From contig JAVBLV010000106.1 in the NCBI GenBank assembly GCA_031553195.1, positions 1-21,799 of the forward strand: 21,799 nt of DNA, in the 5' to 3' direction. Under the pieces are notes generated by a model. The model ran no database searches. It was not told the origin of the DNA and saw only the letters and a list, made by a program, of their open reading frames with translations. Below are positions 1 to 7,848 of the stretch, piece by piece. Numbering within the stretch: position 1 is the stretch's first letter; each line of letters begins with the position of its first letter. The DNA comes from JAVBLV01 sp031553195. Its GTDB lineage: Bacteria; Bacteroidota; Bacteroidia; Bacteroidales; P3. The position numbers and the translations under genes are program-made.

Positions 1-1
1 A

Positions 2-361
2 AATTATAGAGATCCGGATCCTTTCGTGCTGGTTAAAACCGACGCAGAGGGTTGCGTAACGGAAAACTGCGAAAATATCGCCATTGGTATTGCCGGAGCG
101 GGCAAAGAGGAAGACGGGCGTTTTTCCATCTACCCCAACCCGGCCTCAGACCAGATATATTTTGAGTTCAAAAACGCGCCTGCCTCCGCAGCTACCTTCG
201 AAATCCTCGACCTGACGGGAAGACGCATGGAAACGCTCCGCTTCAAAGGCGGGGAACAGAGAAACTACCCGGCAAATAAGTTGCCCAACGGCATTTACTT
301 TATCCGTTTATCCGTCGACAACCAATTTGTAGAAACCCGTAAAATTGTCATCAATCATTAA
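2..361 (+). CDS. C-terminal end of a secreted protein with T9SS type A sorting domain (5' end outside the window)
   Basis: The reading frame is open from the first bases of the window, so the gene starts upstream; the GTG at 26 is only an internal codon. The last ~80 residues form a typical T9SS C-terminal sorting domain (Por_Secre_tail): FSIYPNPASDQIYFEF, then a strand-rich core with DLTGRRM, then LPNGIYFIRL and a basic end KIVINH. In this family the domain carries the protein through the outer membrane via the T9SS and is usually removed on the surface. The part before it (LVKTDAEGCV, ENCENIAIGI) resembles linkers seen after repeat domains of large secreted Bacteroidetes proteins, but the catalytic or binding part is not visible, so no function can be given. 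A second sorting-domain gene follows 102 bases downstream. Confidence 0.88.
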   Translation, partial: NYRDPDPFVLVKTDAEGCVTENCENIAIGIAGAGKEEDGRFSIYPNPASDQIYFEFKNAPASAATFEILDLTGRRMETLRFKGGEQRNYPANKLPNGIYFIRLSVDNQFVETRKIVINH

Positions 362-410
362 AAATAAATGAGAAATTAGGAATTAACAATGAGTAATAGA
401 GAATAGCAAC

Positions 411-434
411 ATTCAATTATTCAATTATTCAATC
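411..434. repeat. Short 8-bp tandem repeat (three units)
   Basis: Three consecutive copies of ATTCAATT (the last ending in C) lie in the spacer just before the gene at 464. A related string occurs in opposite orientation near 15293-15316. It is simple AT-rich sequence; no function is evident. Confidence 0.6.
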
Positions 435-463
435 ATTAAATATTTTAATAAATACAAATAATT

Positions 464-1402
464 ATGAAAAAATATGTATTAATTCTTATTTTAACCGTGC
501 TTTCGTTACCGGTTTTTAGTCAGGAATACCAACCTTTTCCCACGCAAAATGCCATGTGGAGGGAATATGAATATCATATAATGTCTCATTGGTCTCATTA
601 TCAGTATGTAATAACAGGAGATACGGTAATGAATGATTTAACATACCACAAACTTCAAAAAAGCGGCTCCTATTATGAATGGTTTAATTCTTCTATATCC
701 GGAATTAACGAATATGTAGGCGCTTTCCGCGAAGATATTGAAAATAAGAAAGTTTATTTTATGCAAGCCGGAAAAGTGAAAGATACTCTATTGTATGATT
801 TTGATCTGAACATTGGCGATACGCTTCCTCCCCTGTATGGATATGCGTATAACTATGATAATATTGTCCCCATTGTATTAGATATAGATTCTGTATTGCT
901 GTCTGACGGCGTCTACCACAAGCGGTTTTTAATTAAGAATTGCCCTCAGATGTGGATACCCCTCTCTATCTACTTTATTGAAGGAGTAGGTAGCTCATTC
1001 GGTTTGCTAACGGGAATTACTTGTCCGTTTGAAAATAGATTTGAATTAGTCTGCTTAACTGTTGACAGCCAATCTGTTTATATTTTGGAGAATTCTGGTA
1101 AACCCTGCGCGCTTGCCCCCATCATTGAATCCATAGACAGGATAGAACAAAGAGAGGAGATTAATTTTAAAGTATTTCCCAATCCGGCTTCCGGTTTTGT
1201 ATGTATAGATTTTGACAAACAAAAGCCATTGCCCGATTATATTGAAATAGCCAATATGATAGGGGAAATTACTTTAAGAGAAATGGTTCGTACACATTCT
1301 GTTGATATTAACGTCTCCAATTTTCCTCCGGGAACATATGTAATACGTATTTCTAAAAACGGACGGACAATAGGCTATAAAAAACTAGTTATTAGTAAAT
1401 AA
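464..1402 (+). CDS. Secreted protein of unknown function with T9SS type A sorting domain
   Basis: This 312-residue protein starts with a clear signal peptide (MKKYVLILILTVLSLPVFSQ, cut after about residue 20). The middle (about 21-225) has no motif I can name. It has features such as VGAFREDIENKKVYF, LLYDFDLNIGDTL and IYFIEGVGSSFGLL that recur in uncharacterised Bacteroidetes secreted proteins. Four cysteines lie in this region and may form disulphides. Residues about 233-312 are a T9SS C-terminal sorting domain: FKVFPNPASGFVCIDF, then NMIGEI, then FPPGTYVIRI and YKKLVISK. The protein is therefore expected to cross the outer membrane by T9SS. It lies just behind another sorting-domain gene and may belong to the same locus. 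No enzymatic residues are recognisable; an adhesin-like or surface role is possible but not shown. Confidence 0.88.
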   Translation: MKKYVLILILTVLSLPVFSQEYQPFPTQNAMWREYEYHIMSHWSHYQYVITGDTVMNDLTYHKLQKSGSYYEWFNSSISGINEYVGAFREDIENKKVYFMQAGKVKDTLLYDFDLNIGDTLPPLYGYAYNYDNIVPIVLDIDSVLLSDGVYHKRFLIKNCPQMWIPLSIYFIEGVGSSFGLLTGITCPFENRFELVCLTVDSQSVYILENSGKPCALAPIIESIDRIEQREEINFKVFPNPASGFVCIDFDKQKPLPDYIEIANMIGEITLREMVRTHSVDINVSNFPPGTYVIRISKNGRTIGYKKLVISK

Positions 1403-1608
1403 CATGAGCGCTTAGAAGCCGGAAATCACAGATGAATGACAAATTCAACCGAACGTGGAAAAATAAATAATGAAAGAGGAAAAGTGAAAATTTGTTTTAC
1501 TACTCATTATAAAAACACATGAAATAATCATGAGCCTTTGGCGCTCTAAAGTGAATGATTAAAGGCGCGCGTCAGCCAAGTCTCCCAAACAAATAAAAAA
1601 ATCCGATT

Positions 1609-1649
1609 AATCTCCCTTGAGGGGAGAATTAAAGAGGGGGTGGGAGATT
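1609..1649. repeat. Hairpin-forming intergenic repeat with two alternative 3' arms
   Basis: The arm AATCTCCC at 1609-1616 can pair with GGGAGA at 1622-1627 (6 bp, 5-nt loop) or with GGGAGATT at 1642-1649 (8 bp, larger loop). The sequence between is purine-rich (GAGGGGGTGGGAG). It resembles short dispersed intergenic palindromes seen in Bacteroidetes genomes. It ends 26 bases before the ATG of the TonB-dependent receptor and would lie in its 5' leader, so an RNA-level effect is possible but unproven. Confidence 0.5.
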
Positions 1650-1675
1650 TAGAGGGGCTTATAAATTTTAAACAC

Positions 1676-4117
1676 ATGAAAGCAATTCAATTTTTAAATA
1701 GGAGGTTGGGGTTGCTACTTTTGGGATTTGCCTTTTTATTTCAGGGGAGTTTTGGAGGTTTGCACGCCCAAATTGTTACAGTAAAAGACGGGGAAACAAG
1801 ACAGGTTTTGCAAGCGGTTCATCTACAAAGTAAAGATTCGCTTGTTTTTGTACAAACAGATGAGGAAGGACAAGCGGATATTTCATCGTTCAAAGGTTTA
1901 CGGGAAGTAGAAATAATAAAAACCGGATATGTCAAAGTCATTTTAAGTTATGAGAAAATAGCGCTATTAAACCATGTTGTCTTACTCTCTCCGATACCGT
2001 TGCTTCTTTTGAACGAGATAATTATATCCTCCTCTAAGCCCGGACAAAACAAACATGCGTTTCCTAACCATCTTGTTTCCATACAACAAGAAGACATAAA
2101 CTTTCAGAGTCCGCAAACCGCCGCCGACTTATTAGGGATATCGGGCGAAGTTTTTATTCAAAAGAGCCAGCAAGCAGGCGGTAGTCCGATGATCCGGGGC
2201 TTTTCGGCGAATAAACTTCTTTATATTGTCGACGGGGTAAGGATGAATACGGCTATTTTCAGGGCGGGAAATATTCAGAATGTAATTTCACTGGATCCGT
2301 TTGCCATAGAAAGCGCTGAAATACTTTTCGGACCGGGTTCTGTCATCTACGGTAGCGACGCCATTGGCGGTGTGATGAATTTCAATACTTTGACGCCGAA
2401 AACTTTTGATACGACCACCGTCAAAGGAGGAATTGCAGCGCGTTATTCGTCTGCTAACAGCGAAAAAACCGGACATTTTGACTTTAGCGTCGGTTGGAAA
2501 AAATGGGCAATACTGACCAGCGTGAGTTCTTATAACTTTGAAGATTTAACGATGGGAAGCCATGGCCCCGACGATTATTTACGGAATTTTTACGTCAAAC
2601 GCATAGACAGCGCCGATCATATTGTTAGTAATGATCATCCACAATCTCAGATTCCAACGGCATACTCTCAAATAAACCTGATGCAGAAGGTTCGTTTCAC
2701 ACCTGTTGAAAATTGGGATTTCCAATACGGATTTCATTACTCCGAAACTTCGGAATATTCCAGATACGACAGACTCACAGAAGTCGTTTCCAGTGGTTTG
2801 CCTGTATATGCCGTTTGGAATTACGGGCCTCAAAAATGGATGATGAACCTTTTGACAGTTACAAATTACAGTAATAATTTGTTTTATAATAAGTCGGCTG
2901 TCCGGCTATCGTATCAGTATTTTGAAGAAAGCCGTATCGACCGGAAGTTTAATAATACGCGTCTCAGAACACAATTAGAGCAAGTAGATGTTTATACTGC
3001 CAATATGGATTTTGTGAAATCATTGACTAAACAGACTCTTTTTTATGGTTTGGAAGTTTTGTTTAACAACGTTATTTCAACAGGCGAGGCAATCAATATC
3101 AACACTCTGAAACCCATTCCGGTATCAAGCCGTTATCCCGATTCCAAGTGGAGTTCTTATGCGGTATATTTGCAATACCAATACCAGATGGCCGAAAAGG
3201 GAATACTCCAAGCAGGGATGCGATATAATATGGTTAAGGTAAATTCCGATTTTAGCGATCATCTGGATTTCTATCCTTTTGAATTTTCTACTTCAATAGT
3301 GAATAACAATGCCCTAACCGGTGATTTGGGTATGAGTTACCCGATATCAAAAACATGGACTGTAAATTCCAATTTATCTACCGGATTCAGAGCCCCCAAT
3401 GTTGACGATATGGGAAAGTTATTCGATTTTCAACAAGGCGATGTCGTGGTTCCTAATCCACATCTGAAACCCGAATATGCATATAATGTAGAACTTAGTA
3501 TTATCAAAAAGATTGGAGAAATAATATCATTGGATGCTACGGGTTTTTACACATGGATAGGTAACGTTATGGTTAGACGGGATTATCGGTTAAATGGGCG
3601 CGACAGCATGATGTACGAGGGGGAAATGTGCAGGACTTTGGCTATCCAAAATGCGGCTTCCGGCTTTGTCTATGGTATTGATGCAGGAATAGAAATAAAT
3701 CCTATGCGCCGGTTAAAATTCATTTCCCGGATAAACTATCAAATGGGTAAAGAGGAGATGGATGATGGAAACTACAATTCTTTGCGACATGCGGCTCCTT
3801 GTTTTGGTATAACGCGCATAAGTTATCAGATTTATAATTTTATTTTCCAGTTTTATGCCGTTTACAGCGCGGGCTTGAGTTATGAAAAAATGAACCCCGA
3901 GGAGCAACAAAAACCATCCATTTACGCAAAAGATGAAAACGGATATCCATATTCGCCTTTGTGGTATACGTTAAATATGAAGCTGATGTTCCGGCAAAAA
4001 CATTTTTCTATTACGACCGGCGTCGAAAATCTAACCGATCAACGTTACAGACCCTATAGTTCGGGCTTGACCGCCCCTGGTAGAAATTTTGTTATTGCTT
4101 TAAAAGTGAATATTTAG
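1676..4117 (+). CDS. TonB-dependent outer-membrane receptor, probably for haem or a similar ligand
   Basis: The 813-residue protein is read from ATG 1676, because a signal peptide (basic start, LGLLLLGFAFLFQG, cut near HAQ at 30-32) begins there; an in-frame GTG at 1640 would add 12 residues before it and is unlikely. Residues about 33-110 look like the small carboxypeptidase-regulatory-like domain common in Bacteroidetes receptors. A possible TonB box (NEIIISSS) follows near 113. The plug domain (about 130-240) shows ADLLG, MIRGFSANKLLYIVDGVRMN, FGPGSVIYGSDAIGG. The rest is a 22-strand-type barrel ending in NLTDQRYRPYSSGLTAPGRN and a final hydrophobic strand. Function: energy-dependent uptake through the outer membrane, driven by TonB-ExbBD. 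The plug resembles the haemoglobin/haem receptor group, but the ligand cannot be fixed from sequence. No SusD partner follows, which argues against a glycan (SusC) role. Signature haem-binding residues were not identified. Confidence 0.9.
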   Translation: MKAIQFLNRRLGLLLLGFAFLFQGSFGGLHAQIVTVKDGETRQVLQAVHLQSKDSLVFVQTDEEGQADISSFKGLREVEIIKTGYVKVILSYEKIALLNHVVLLSPIPLLLLNEIIISSSKPGQNKHAFPNHLVSIQQEDINFQSPQTAADLLGISGEVFIQKSQQAGGSPMIRGFSANKLLYIVDGVRMNTAIFRAGNIQNVISLDPFAIESAEILFGPGSVIYGSDAIGGVMNFNTLTPKTFDTTTVKGGIAARYSSANSEKTGHFDFSVGWKKWAILTSVSSYNFEDLTMGSHGPDDYLRNFYVKRIDSADHIVSNDHPQSQIPTAYSQINLMQKVRFTPVENWDFQYGFHYSETSEYSRYDRLTEVVSSGLPVYAVWNYGPQKWMMNLLTVTNYSNNLFYNKSAVRLSYQYFEESRIDRKFNNTRLRTQLEQVDVYTANMDFVKSLTKQTLFYGLEVLFNNVISTGEAININTLKPIPVSSRYPDSKWSSYAVYLQYQYQMAEKGILQAGMRYNMVKVNSDFSDHLDFYPFEFSTSIVNNNALTGDLGMSYPISKTWTVNSNLSTGFRAPNVDDMGKLFDFQQGDVVVPNPHLKPEYAYNVELSIIKKIGEIISLDATGFYTWIGNVMVRRDYRLNGRDSMMYEGEMCRTLAIQNAASGFVYGIDAGIEINPMRRLKFISRINYQMGKEEMDDGNYNSLRHAAPCFGITRISYQIYNFIFQFYAVYSAGLSYEKMNPEEQQKPSIYAKDENGYPYSPLWYTLNMKLMFRQKHFSITTGVENLTDQRYRPYSSGLTAPGRNFVIALKVNI

Positions 4118-4198
4118 CGGCCTACCTGCTTTGTGATATTTTTTCGCTAGCTTTATTTCATTACATAGTCCGAAAATCAGTAATAGATTTGAATGTTA

Positions 4199-4352
4199 GT
4201 TGTTTAAATTTGTATGGAAAAGATTTTGAGAGATAAAAATAGCGAGTTTGCAGGCGGGATTTTTCAAGAATAGTCGCGCTATTTGGTAAAAATTCCGACA
4301 AAAAAAGCGCATTTTTAGACTCAAAATACTTCATAGAAAAATTTTAAACAAC
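4199..4352. mobile_element. MITE-like element: 154-bp imperfect full-length palindrome
   Basis: The ends are perfect 10-bp inverted repeats, GTTGTTTAAA at 4199-4208 and TTTAAACAAC at 4343-4352. Reading inwards, both arms keep matching in order: TTTGTATGGAA against TTTCTATGAAG, then ATTTTGAG, TAAAAAT, GCG, CGGGATTTTT against CGGAATTTTT, and AATAG/CTATT around a TCGCG centre at 4274-4278. The geometric midpoint of the ends (about 4275.5) coincides with that centre. No protein is encoded. The ends are reminiscent of IS5-group termini, but this is from memory only. TTA lies directly left of the element, and another TTA lies 3 bases beyond the right end; a target duplication is therefore possible but not clear. 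Confidence 0.7.
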
Positions 4353-4462
4353 CTCTTAGATATTATGAACTCAAAAGGTCTATCATCCTGTCATTCCAAA
4401 CATAGTTGAAAAATACATTGCTTTAACGCACAGCTATTAGATTTATTTACTTCGGCGCCAAT

Positions 4463-4480
4463 GACGCCTGGCGTCGCTTT
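4463..4480 (+). terminator. Possible rho-independent terminator (+ strand)
   Basis: GACGCC at 4463-4468 and GGCGTC at 4470-4475 form a compact GC-rich hairpin (5 bp with a 3-nt loop), followed by GCTTTTT. It could end read-through from the receptor gene, but it lies about 345 bases after its stop and beyond the palindromic element. Confidence 0.45.
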
Positions 4481-4545
4481 TTGGTACCTCGTGGAAGATT
4501 GAACTAAGTTATATATGCAATTGATATTACAAATGAAATTTAACA

Positions 4546-4585
4546 AAACGAGGATGTCTTTTTAATGAAAAAAACATCCTCGTTT
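4546..4585 (-). terminator. Terminator hairpin after korB, possibly bidirectional
   Basis: AAACGAGGATGT (4546-4557) and ACATCCTCGTTT (4574-4585) form a perfect 12-bp stem. Runs of T and A inside the loop can extend it by five further pairs. It begins 22 bases after the korB stop. On the minus strand the stem ends in TTT and is followed by TG and a few more Ts, so the T tract is short; the hairpin may also stop transcription on the plus strand. Confidence 0.7.
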
Positions 4586-4606
4586 ATTATTAGAAGAATC
4601 TGTGGT

Positions 4607-5638
4607 TTAAATTTCCCAAGTATCTCCGCTGTTCAAAAGATCGTCGACACATTTGATAGAAGAATTTTGTTGAGCAGTTATAATCTGGTCTTCAAATAAT
4701 TCATTATAAGTTGGCTTTTTAACTGCGCGAATAACCCCTAAAGCAACCGGAAAATCAGGATATTGCATTTTGGCAAGCATAACGTGAATGCCCGGATTTT
4801 CAGTAGTTTTATCATGTGCCAATAAATCCTTTTCGGTGATTCCGTTTTTACCTATTTCAACAACTTCCAAGGCAGACCCGTTCAAACGTAACCCTTTATC
4901 TTTATTTTTACCGAATATCATCGGTTGTCCATGCGTTAAAGTAATGGTTCTATCTTCGCGGAATTCTCTGTCGGTAATGTCTTTATGGGTTTTGTCATTG
5001 AATATTACGCAATTTTGTAATACTTCCATTACCGATGTGCCGTCGTGCAAACTGGCTTCAACCATTACGTCCGTCATCAGTTTAGGATTCACGTCTAATA
5101 CGCGGGCATAGAAGGTTCCTTGCGCCCCGATGACCAATTCGGCCGGATTAAAAGGTTGTTCAATGGTTCCATAAGGAGACGTTTTTGTCACCTTTCCCAT
5201 TTTAGTGGTAGGAGAGTACTGGCCTTTCGTCAAACCATAGATTTCGTTGTTGAACATTAGGATATTAACATCCATATTACGACGCACGATATGAATAAAA
5301 TGGTTTCCTCCAATGGCCATGGAATCGCCGTCTCCGGTGTTAATCCAAACGCTTAATTCGGGATTGGCCATTTTTACGCCTGAAGCAATTGCATTGGCGC
5401 GTCCGTGAATACCATGCATTCCGTAAACATTTACATAATAAGGAATACGCGATGAACATCCGATACCCGAAATCATGCAATAGTTTTCTTTCTTATAACC
5501 CAATTTTGGAAAAGTGTTTAGAAGAGAAGCCAATATGGCGTGATCTCCGCATCCCGGACACCATTTTACCATTTGGTCGCTGCCAAAATCTTCTTTTGTT
5601 AACTCTACAGGCGATTTAGGAATTTCTATCTTCTTCAT
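4607..5638 (-). CDS. korB: 2-oxoglutarate (2-oxoacid):ferredoxin oxidoreductase, beta subunit
   Basis: This 343-residue subunit carries the thiamine diphosphate site of the oxidoreductase that converts a 2-oxoacid and CoA to acyl-CoA and CO2 while reducing ferredoxin. Visible motifs are WCPGCGDHAI (26-35, with C27 and C30), GIGCSSR (58-64, C61), HGRANAIASG (78-87) and the TPP/Mg motif TGDGDSMAIGG (101-111) with the partner MFNNEIYG (128-135). Cysteines 27, 30 and 61 are in positions used for a [4Fe-4S] cluster in this family. Length is normal. It starts 1 base after the korA stop, so the two are translationally coupled. No separate ferredoxin (delta) subunit gene is beside it, as usual for two-subunit Bacteroidetes enzymes; free ferredoxin should accept the electrons. 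2-oxoglutarate is the most likely substrate; pyruvate or branched-chain 2-oxoacids cannot be excluded. Confidence 0.93.
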   Translation of the reverse strand: MKKIEIPKSPVELTKEDFGSDQMVKWCPGCGDHAILASLLNTFPKLGYKKENYCMISGIGCSSRIPYYVNVYGMHGIHGRANAIASGVKMANPELSVWINTGDGDSMAIGGNHFIHIVRRNMDVNILMFNNEIYGLTKGQYSPTTKMGKVTKTSPYGTIEQPFNPAELVIGAQGTFYARVLDVNPKLMTDVMVEASLHDGTSVMEVLQNCVIFNDKTHKDITDREFREDRTITLTHGQPMIFGKNKDKGLRLNGSALEVVEIGKNGITEKDLLAHDKTTENPGIHVMLAKMQYPDFPVALGVIRAVKKPTYNELFEDQIITAQQNSSIKCVDDLLNSGDTWEI

Positions 5639-5639
5639 T

Positions 5640-7478
5640 TTATTTCCCTCCCAAAATTTGGTTAAACTTTTCTTTTAATTCCGAGACTTCAAACGGTAAA
5701 CCTTGCGTCTTATGGAATTGGTCATATTGATATTGAGGATGCATCATCCGTAAATAATGTACAAATTGTCCATTGTTCAATTCGCATACAAGGATTTTTT
5801 TGTATTTTTTGAAAATATCGCCCGTATTAGCCGGCAGGGGATAAATATAATTGAAGTGCGCATAAGCTACTTTTTTACCTTCGGCATTGATTTCTTCGAT
5901 AGCCGTACTCAACGCGCCCGATGTGCCGCCCCAACCTACAACAAGCAATTCTGCGTCTTTATTTCCTTTTACTTCTTGTAAAGGAATGTCTTTGGCGACT
6001 CTTTCCACTTTTTCCTGACGTAAGTAGACCATTTTCTGGTGATTGTCCGAATCGGTAGAAACATTGCCTGAAACGTCTTCTTTTTCCAAGCCGCCTATTC
6101 TATGGCGCAAACCTTCTGTTCCGGGAACAGCCCATTGACGAGCCAAGGTTTCGGGATTGCGAAGATAGGGCTTGTAATTAGGGTCGTTTGCCTTAGCAAC
6201 CGGAGGATGTATTTCGGGCAAATCTTTCATTGCCGGTATTTTAAATAATTGGGATCCATTTCCTAAGTAACCGTCGGTTAATAAGATAACCGGCGTCATA
6301 TGTTCCAGCGATAAACGGGATGCTTCAAATGCGAAATGGAAGCAGTCAGCCGGAGATGAAGCGGCTATGACAATACAGGGAGCTTCTCCGTTACGTCCGA
6401 ATAAAGCTTGCATCAGATCGGATTGTTCTGTTTTGGTGGGCAAGCCGGTAGAAGGCCCGCCTCTTTGCACGTCGACAATGATTAACGGCAATTCTTGAAT
6501 GATGGCTAAGCCAATGGCTTCGCTTTTCAAAGAAAGACCGGGACCGGAAGTGGTTGTACAGGCCATGGCTCCTGCAAATGAGGCGCCTATAGCAGAACAA
6601 ATGCCTGCAATTTCGTCCTCGGCTTGAAAAACTCTGGCTCCAAGTGATTTATGTTTTGCTAGTTCGATTAATATATCGGTGGCAGGAGTAATAGGATAGG
6701 AGCCTAAAAACAAATTCAAATTTGCTTTTTCGGCGGCAGCCAATAATCCCCATGCGGTAGCTACATTACCGGTAATGTTCCGGTAACGCCCCTTTTCCAT
6801 TTCTGCTTTTGGAACGTTAATTTTAGAATTTAATAATTCAACCGTATCGGCATAATCGAAGCCGGATTGTAAAACGGCTTTATTCAATTCTGCAACATTT
6901 GGATTCTTTGCAAACTTCTTGTCCAAATAAGAAAAAGTGGTATGCAAATCTTTGTCGAACATGTAAAAAATCATACCTAGCGCGAACATATTGCGGCTTC
7001 TTTCCGCCGTTTTATTGTCTCCGCCTAGTTCCGTAACTCTCCTTTTAGTGAAAGAAGTAATAGGCGCTTTGATAATGACATACTTTCCTGTTGATTCACC
7101 GGCAAACGGATCGGTTTTGTAACCGGCTTTTTCCACAGCTTCGTCAGTAAAGGTATCAATGTCGACGATAATTGTGGTGCCTGCCTTTGCCCATTTCAGA
7201 TTTGAACGCAAAGATGCCGGATTCATGGCGACTAATATGTCGCACTTATCGCCTGAACTATGTACTTTCTTGCCTATATGCACCTGAAAGCCGGAAACGC
7301 CTGCGACAGTATTATGAGGCGCTCGAATCTCTGCCGGATAATCGGGGAAAGTGGCAATATCGTTTCCTGTTAGAGCTGCCGCATCGGAAAATAATGTTCC
7401 GGTAAGCTGCATTCCGTCTCCGGAATCGCCTACAAATTTGACAACAACATCTTCTTTTTGAATAACTTGCTTAGCCAT
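5640..7478 (-). CDS. korA: 2-oxoglutarate (2-oxoacid):ferredoxin oxidoreductase, fused gamma-alpha subunit
   Basis: The 612-residue protein joins two modules of the cytosolic oxidoreductase. Residues about 10-195 are the gamma domain (VVVKFVGDSGDGMQLTG, FPDYPAEIRAP, the latter with the usual turn before the CoA region). Residues about 235-470 are the pyrimidine-binding alpha domain (GNVATAWGLLAAA, GSYPITPATD at 259-268, DEIAGICSAIGASFAGA, TTTSGPGLSL, VQRGGPSTGLPTKTEQSDL). The last part (about 500-612) is the transketolase C-terminal-like domain (LLVVGWGGTSGAL). This gamma-alpha fusion of about 610 residues is the standard form in Bacteroidetes and links the TCA branch to reduced ferredoxin in anaerobes. 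It is the first gene of the korAB pair, transcribed away from the sugar/hutH unit; a candidate promoter lies about 170 bases upstream. Confidence 0.93.
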   Translation of the reverse strand: MAKQVIQKEDVVVKFVGDSGDGMQLTGTLFSDAAALTGNDIATFPDYPAEIRAPHNTVAGVSGFQVHIGKKVHSSGDKCDILVAMNPASLRSNLKWAKAGTTIIVDIDTFTDEAVEKAGYKTDPFAGESTGKYVIIKAPITSFTKRRVTELGGDNKTAERSRNMFALGMIFYMFDKDLHTTFSYLDKKFAKNPNVAELNKAVLQSGFDYADTVELLNSKINVPKAEMEKGRYRNITGNVATAWGLLAAAEKANLNLFLGSYPITPATDILIELAKHKSLGARVFQAEDEIAGICSAIGASFAGAMACTTTSGPGLSLKSEAIGLAIIQELPLIIVDVQRGGPSTGLPTKTEQSDLMQALFGRNGEAPCIVIAASSPADCFHFAFEASRLSLEHMTPVILLTDGYLGNGSQLFKIPAMKDLPEIHPPVAKANDPNYKPYLRNPETLARQWAVPGTEGLRHRIGGLEKEDVSGNVSTDSDNHQKMVYLRQEKVERVAKDIPLQEVKGNKDAELLVVGWGGTSGALSTAIEEINAEGKKVAYAHFNYIYPLPANTGDIFKKYKKILVCELNNGQFVHYLRMMHPQYQYDQFHKTQGLPFEVSELKEKFNQILGGK

Positions 7479-7835
7479 TTTTCTTTGTTTAAATGTAAAA
7501 TAGATGTTTAAGATTCGCGGAATATGTCAAAAAAATAATTTTGTTCAAGTTTTGTTTAAAATGTTCTTTATTTGATAAAATAGATTTTCAACAACTCTCA
7601 AACCTCAAATTTGCAACTTTTTAGAGTATATCCCAAGTTCATTTTTGACTGCAAAGGTAGCCCTTTTTATTTTCCTAAAAATGGTTTTTCAACAATATTT
7701 TTGCAGGAAATGCTTTGTTATTGTAAATAATTTATAATTAATGATTTGTGTGGAATCTGATTTTCAATAAAGCCTAATCCCATCTCATACATTTATTTGG
7801 CTGTATAGACTATTACACAATTTTATATAAATGAA
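7479..7835. other. 357-bp spacer upstream of korA
   Basis: No gene is visible. The stretch is AT-rich; it holds a -7-like promoter box for korA (7652-7659) and one arm of a 10-bp inverted repeat whose other arm overlaps the 3' end of the next gene (7769-7848). Confidence 0.7.
7652..7659 (-). promoter_or_regulatory. Candidate Bacteroidetes -7 box for korAB
   Basis: On the minus strand the sequence reads TACCTTTG, a perfect match to the Bacteroidetes -7 consensus TAnnTTTG. No good -33 TTTG/TTG is seen at the expected 19-21 bases upstream. It would give a leader of about 165 bases before the korA ATG. Confidence 0.45.
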
Positions 7836-7848
7836 TTAATTAGGCTTT
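7769..7848. repeat. 10-bp inverted repeat spanning the 3' end of the fusion gene
   Basis: AAAGCCTAAT at 7769-7778 is the exact reverse complement of ATTAGGCTTT at 7839-7848. The right arm contains the last codons of the gene ending at 7836. The 60-base gap is AT-rich. It might shape the mRNA 3' end; there is no classic terminator T tract right after it, although TTTATTG follows on the minus strand. Confidence 0.4.

Larger units (their letters stand above)
4118..4606. other. 489-bp spacer between convergent genes
   Basis: No credible gene lies here. The spacer holds a 154-bp palindromic element (4199-4352), a short GC-rich hairpin followed by a T run (4463-4480) and a 12-bp stem terminator next to korB (4546-4585), each listed separately. 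Confidence 0.75.

Noticed and set aside
1640..1675. GTG start that would lengthen the TonB-dependent receptor by 12 residues
   Set aside because: The added residues precede an excellent signal peptide that begins at ATG 1676, and they overlap the intergenic hairpin repeat.
1676..4117. SusC-type glycan transporter
   Set aside because: The length (813) is below that of typical SusC proteins (about 1000), no SusD gene follows, and the plug resembles the haem/siderophore group.
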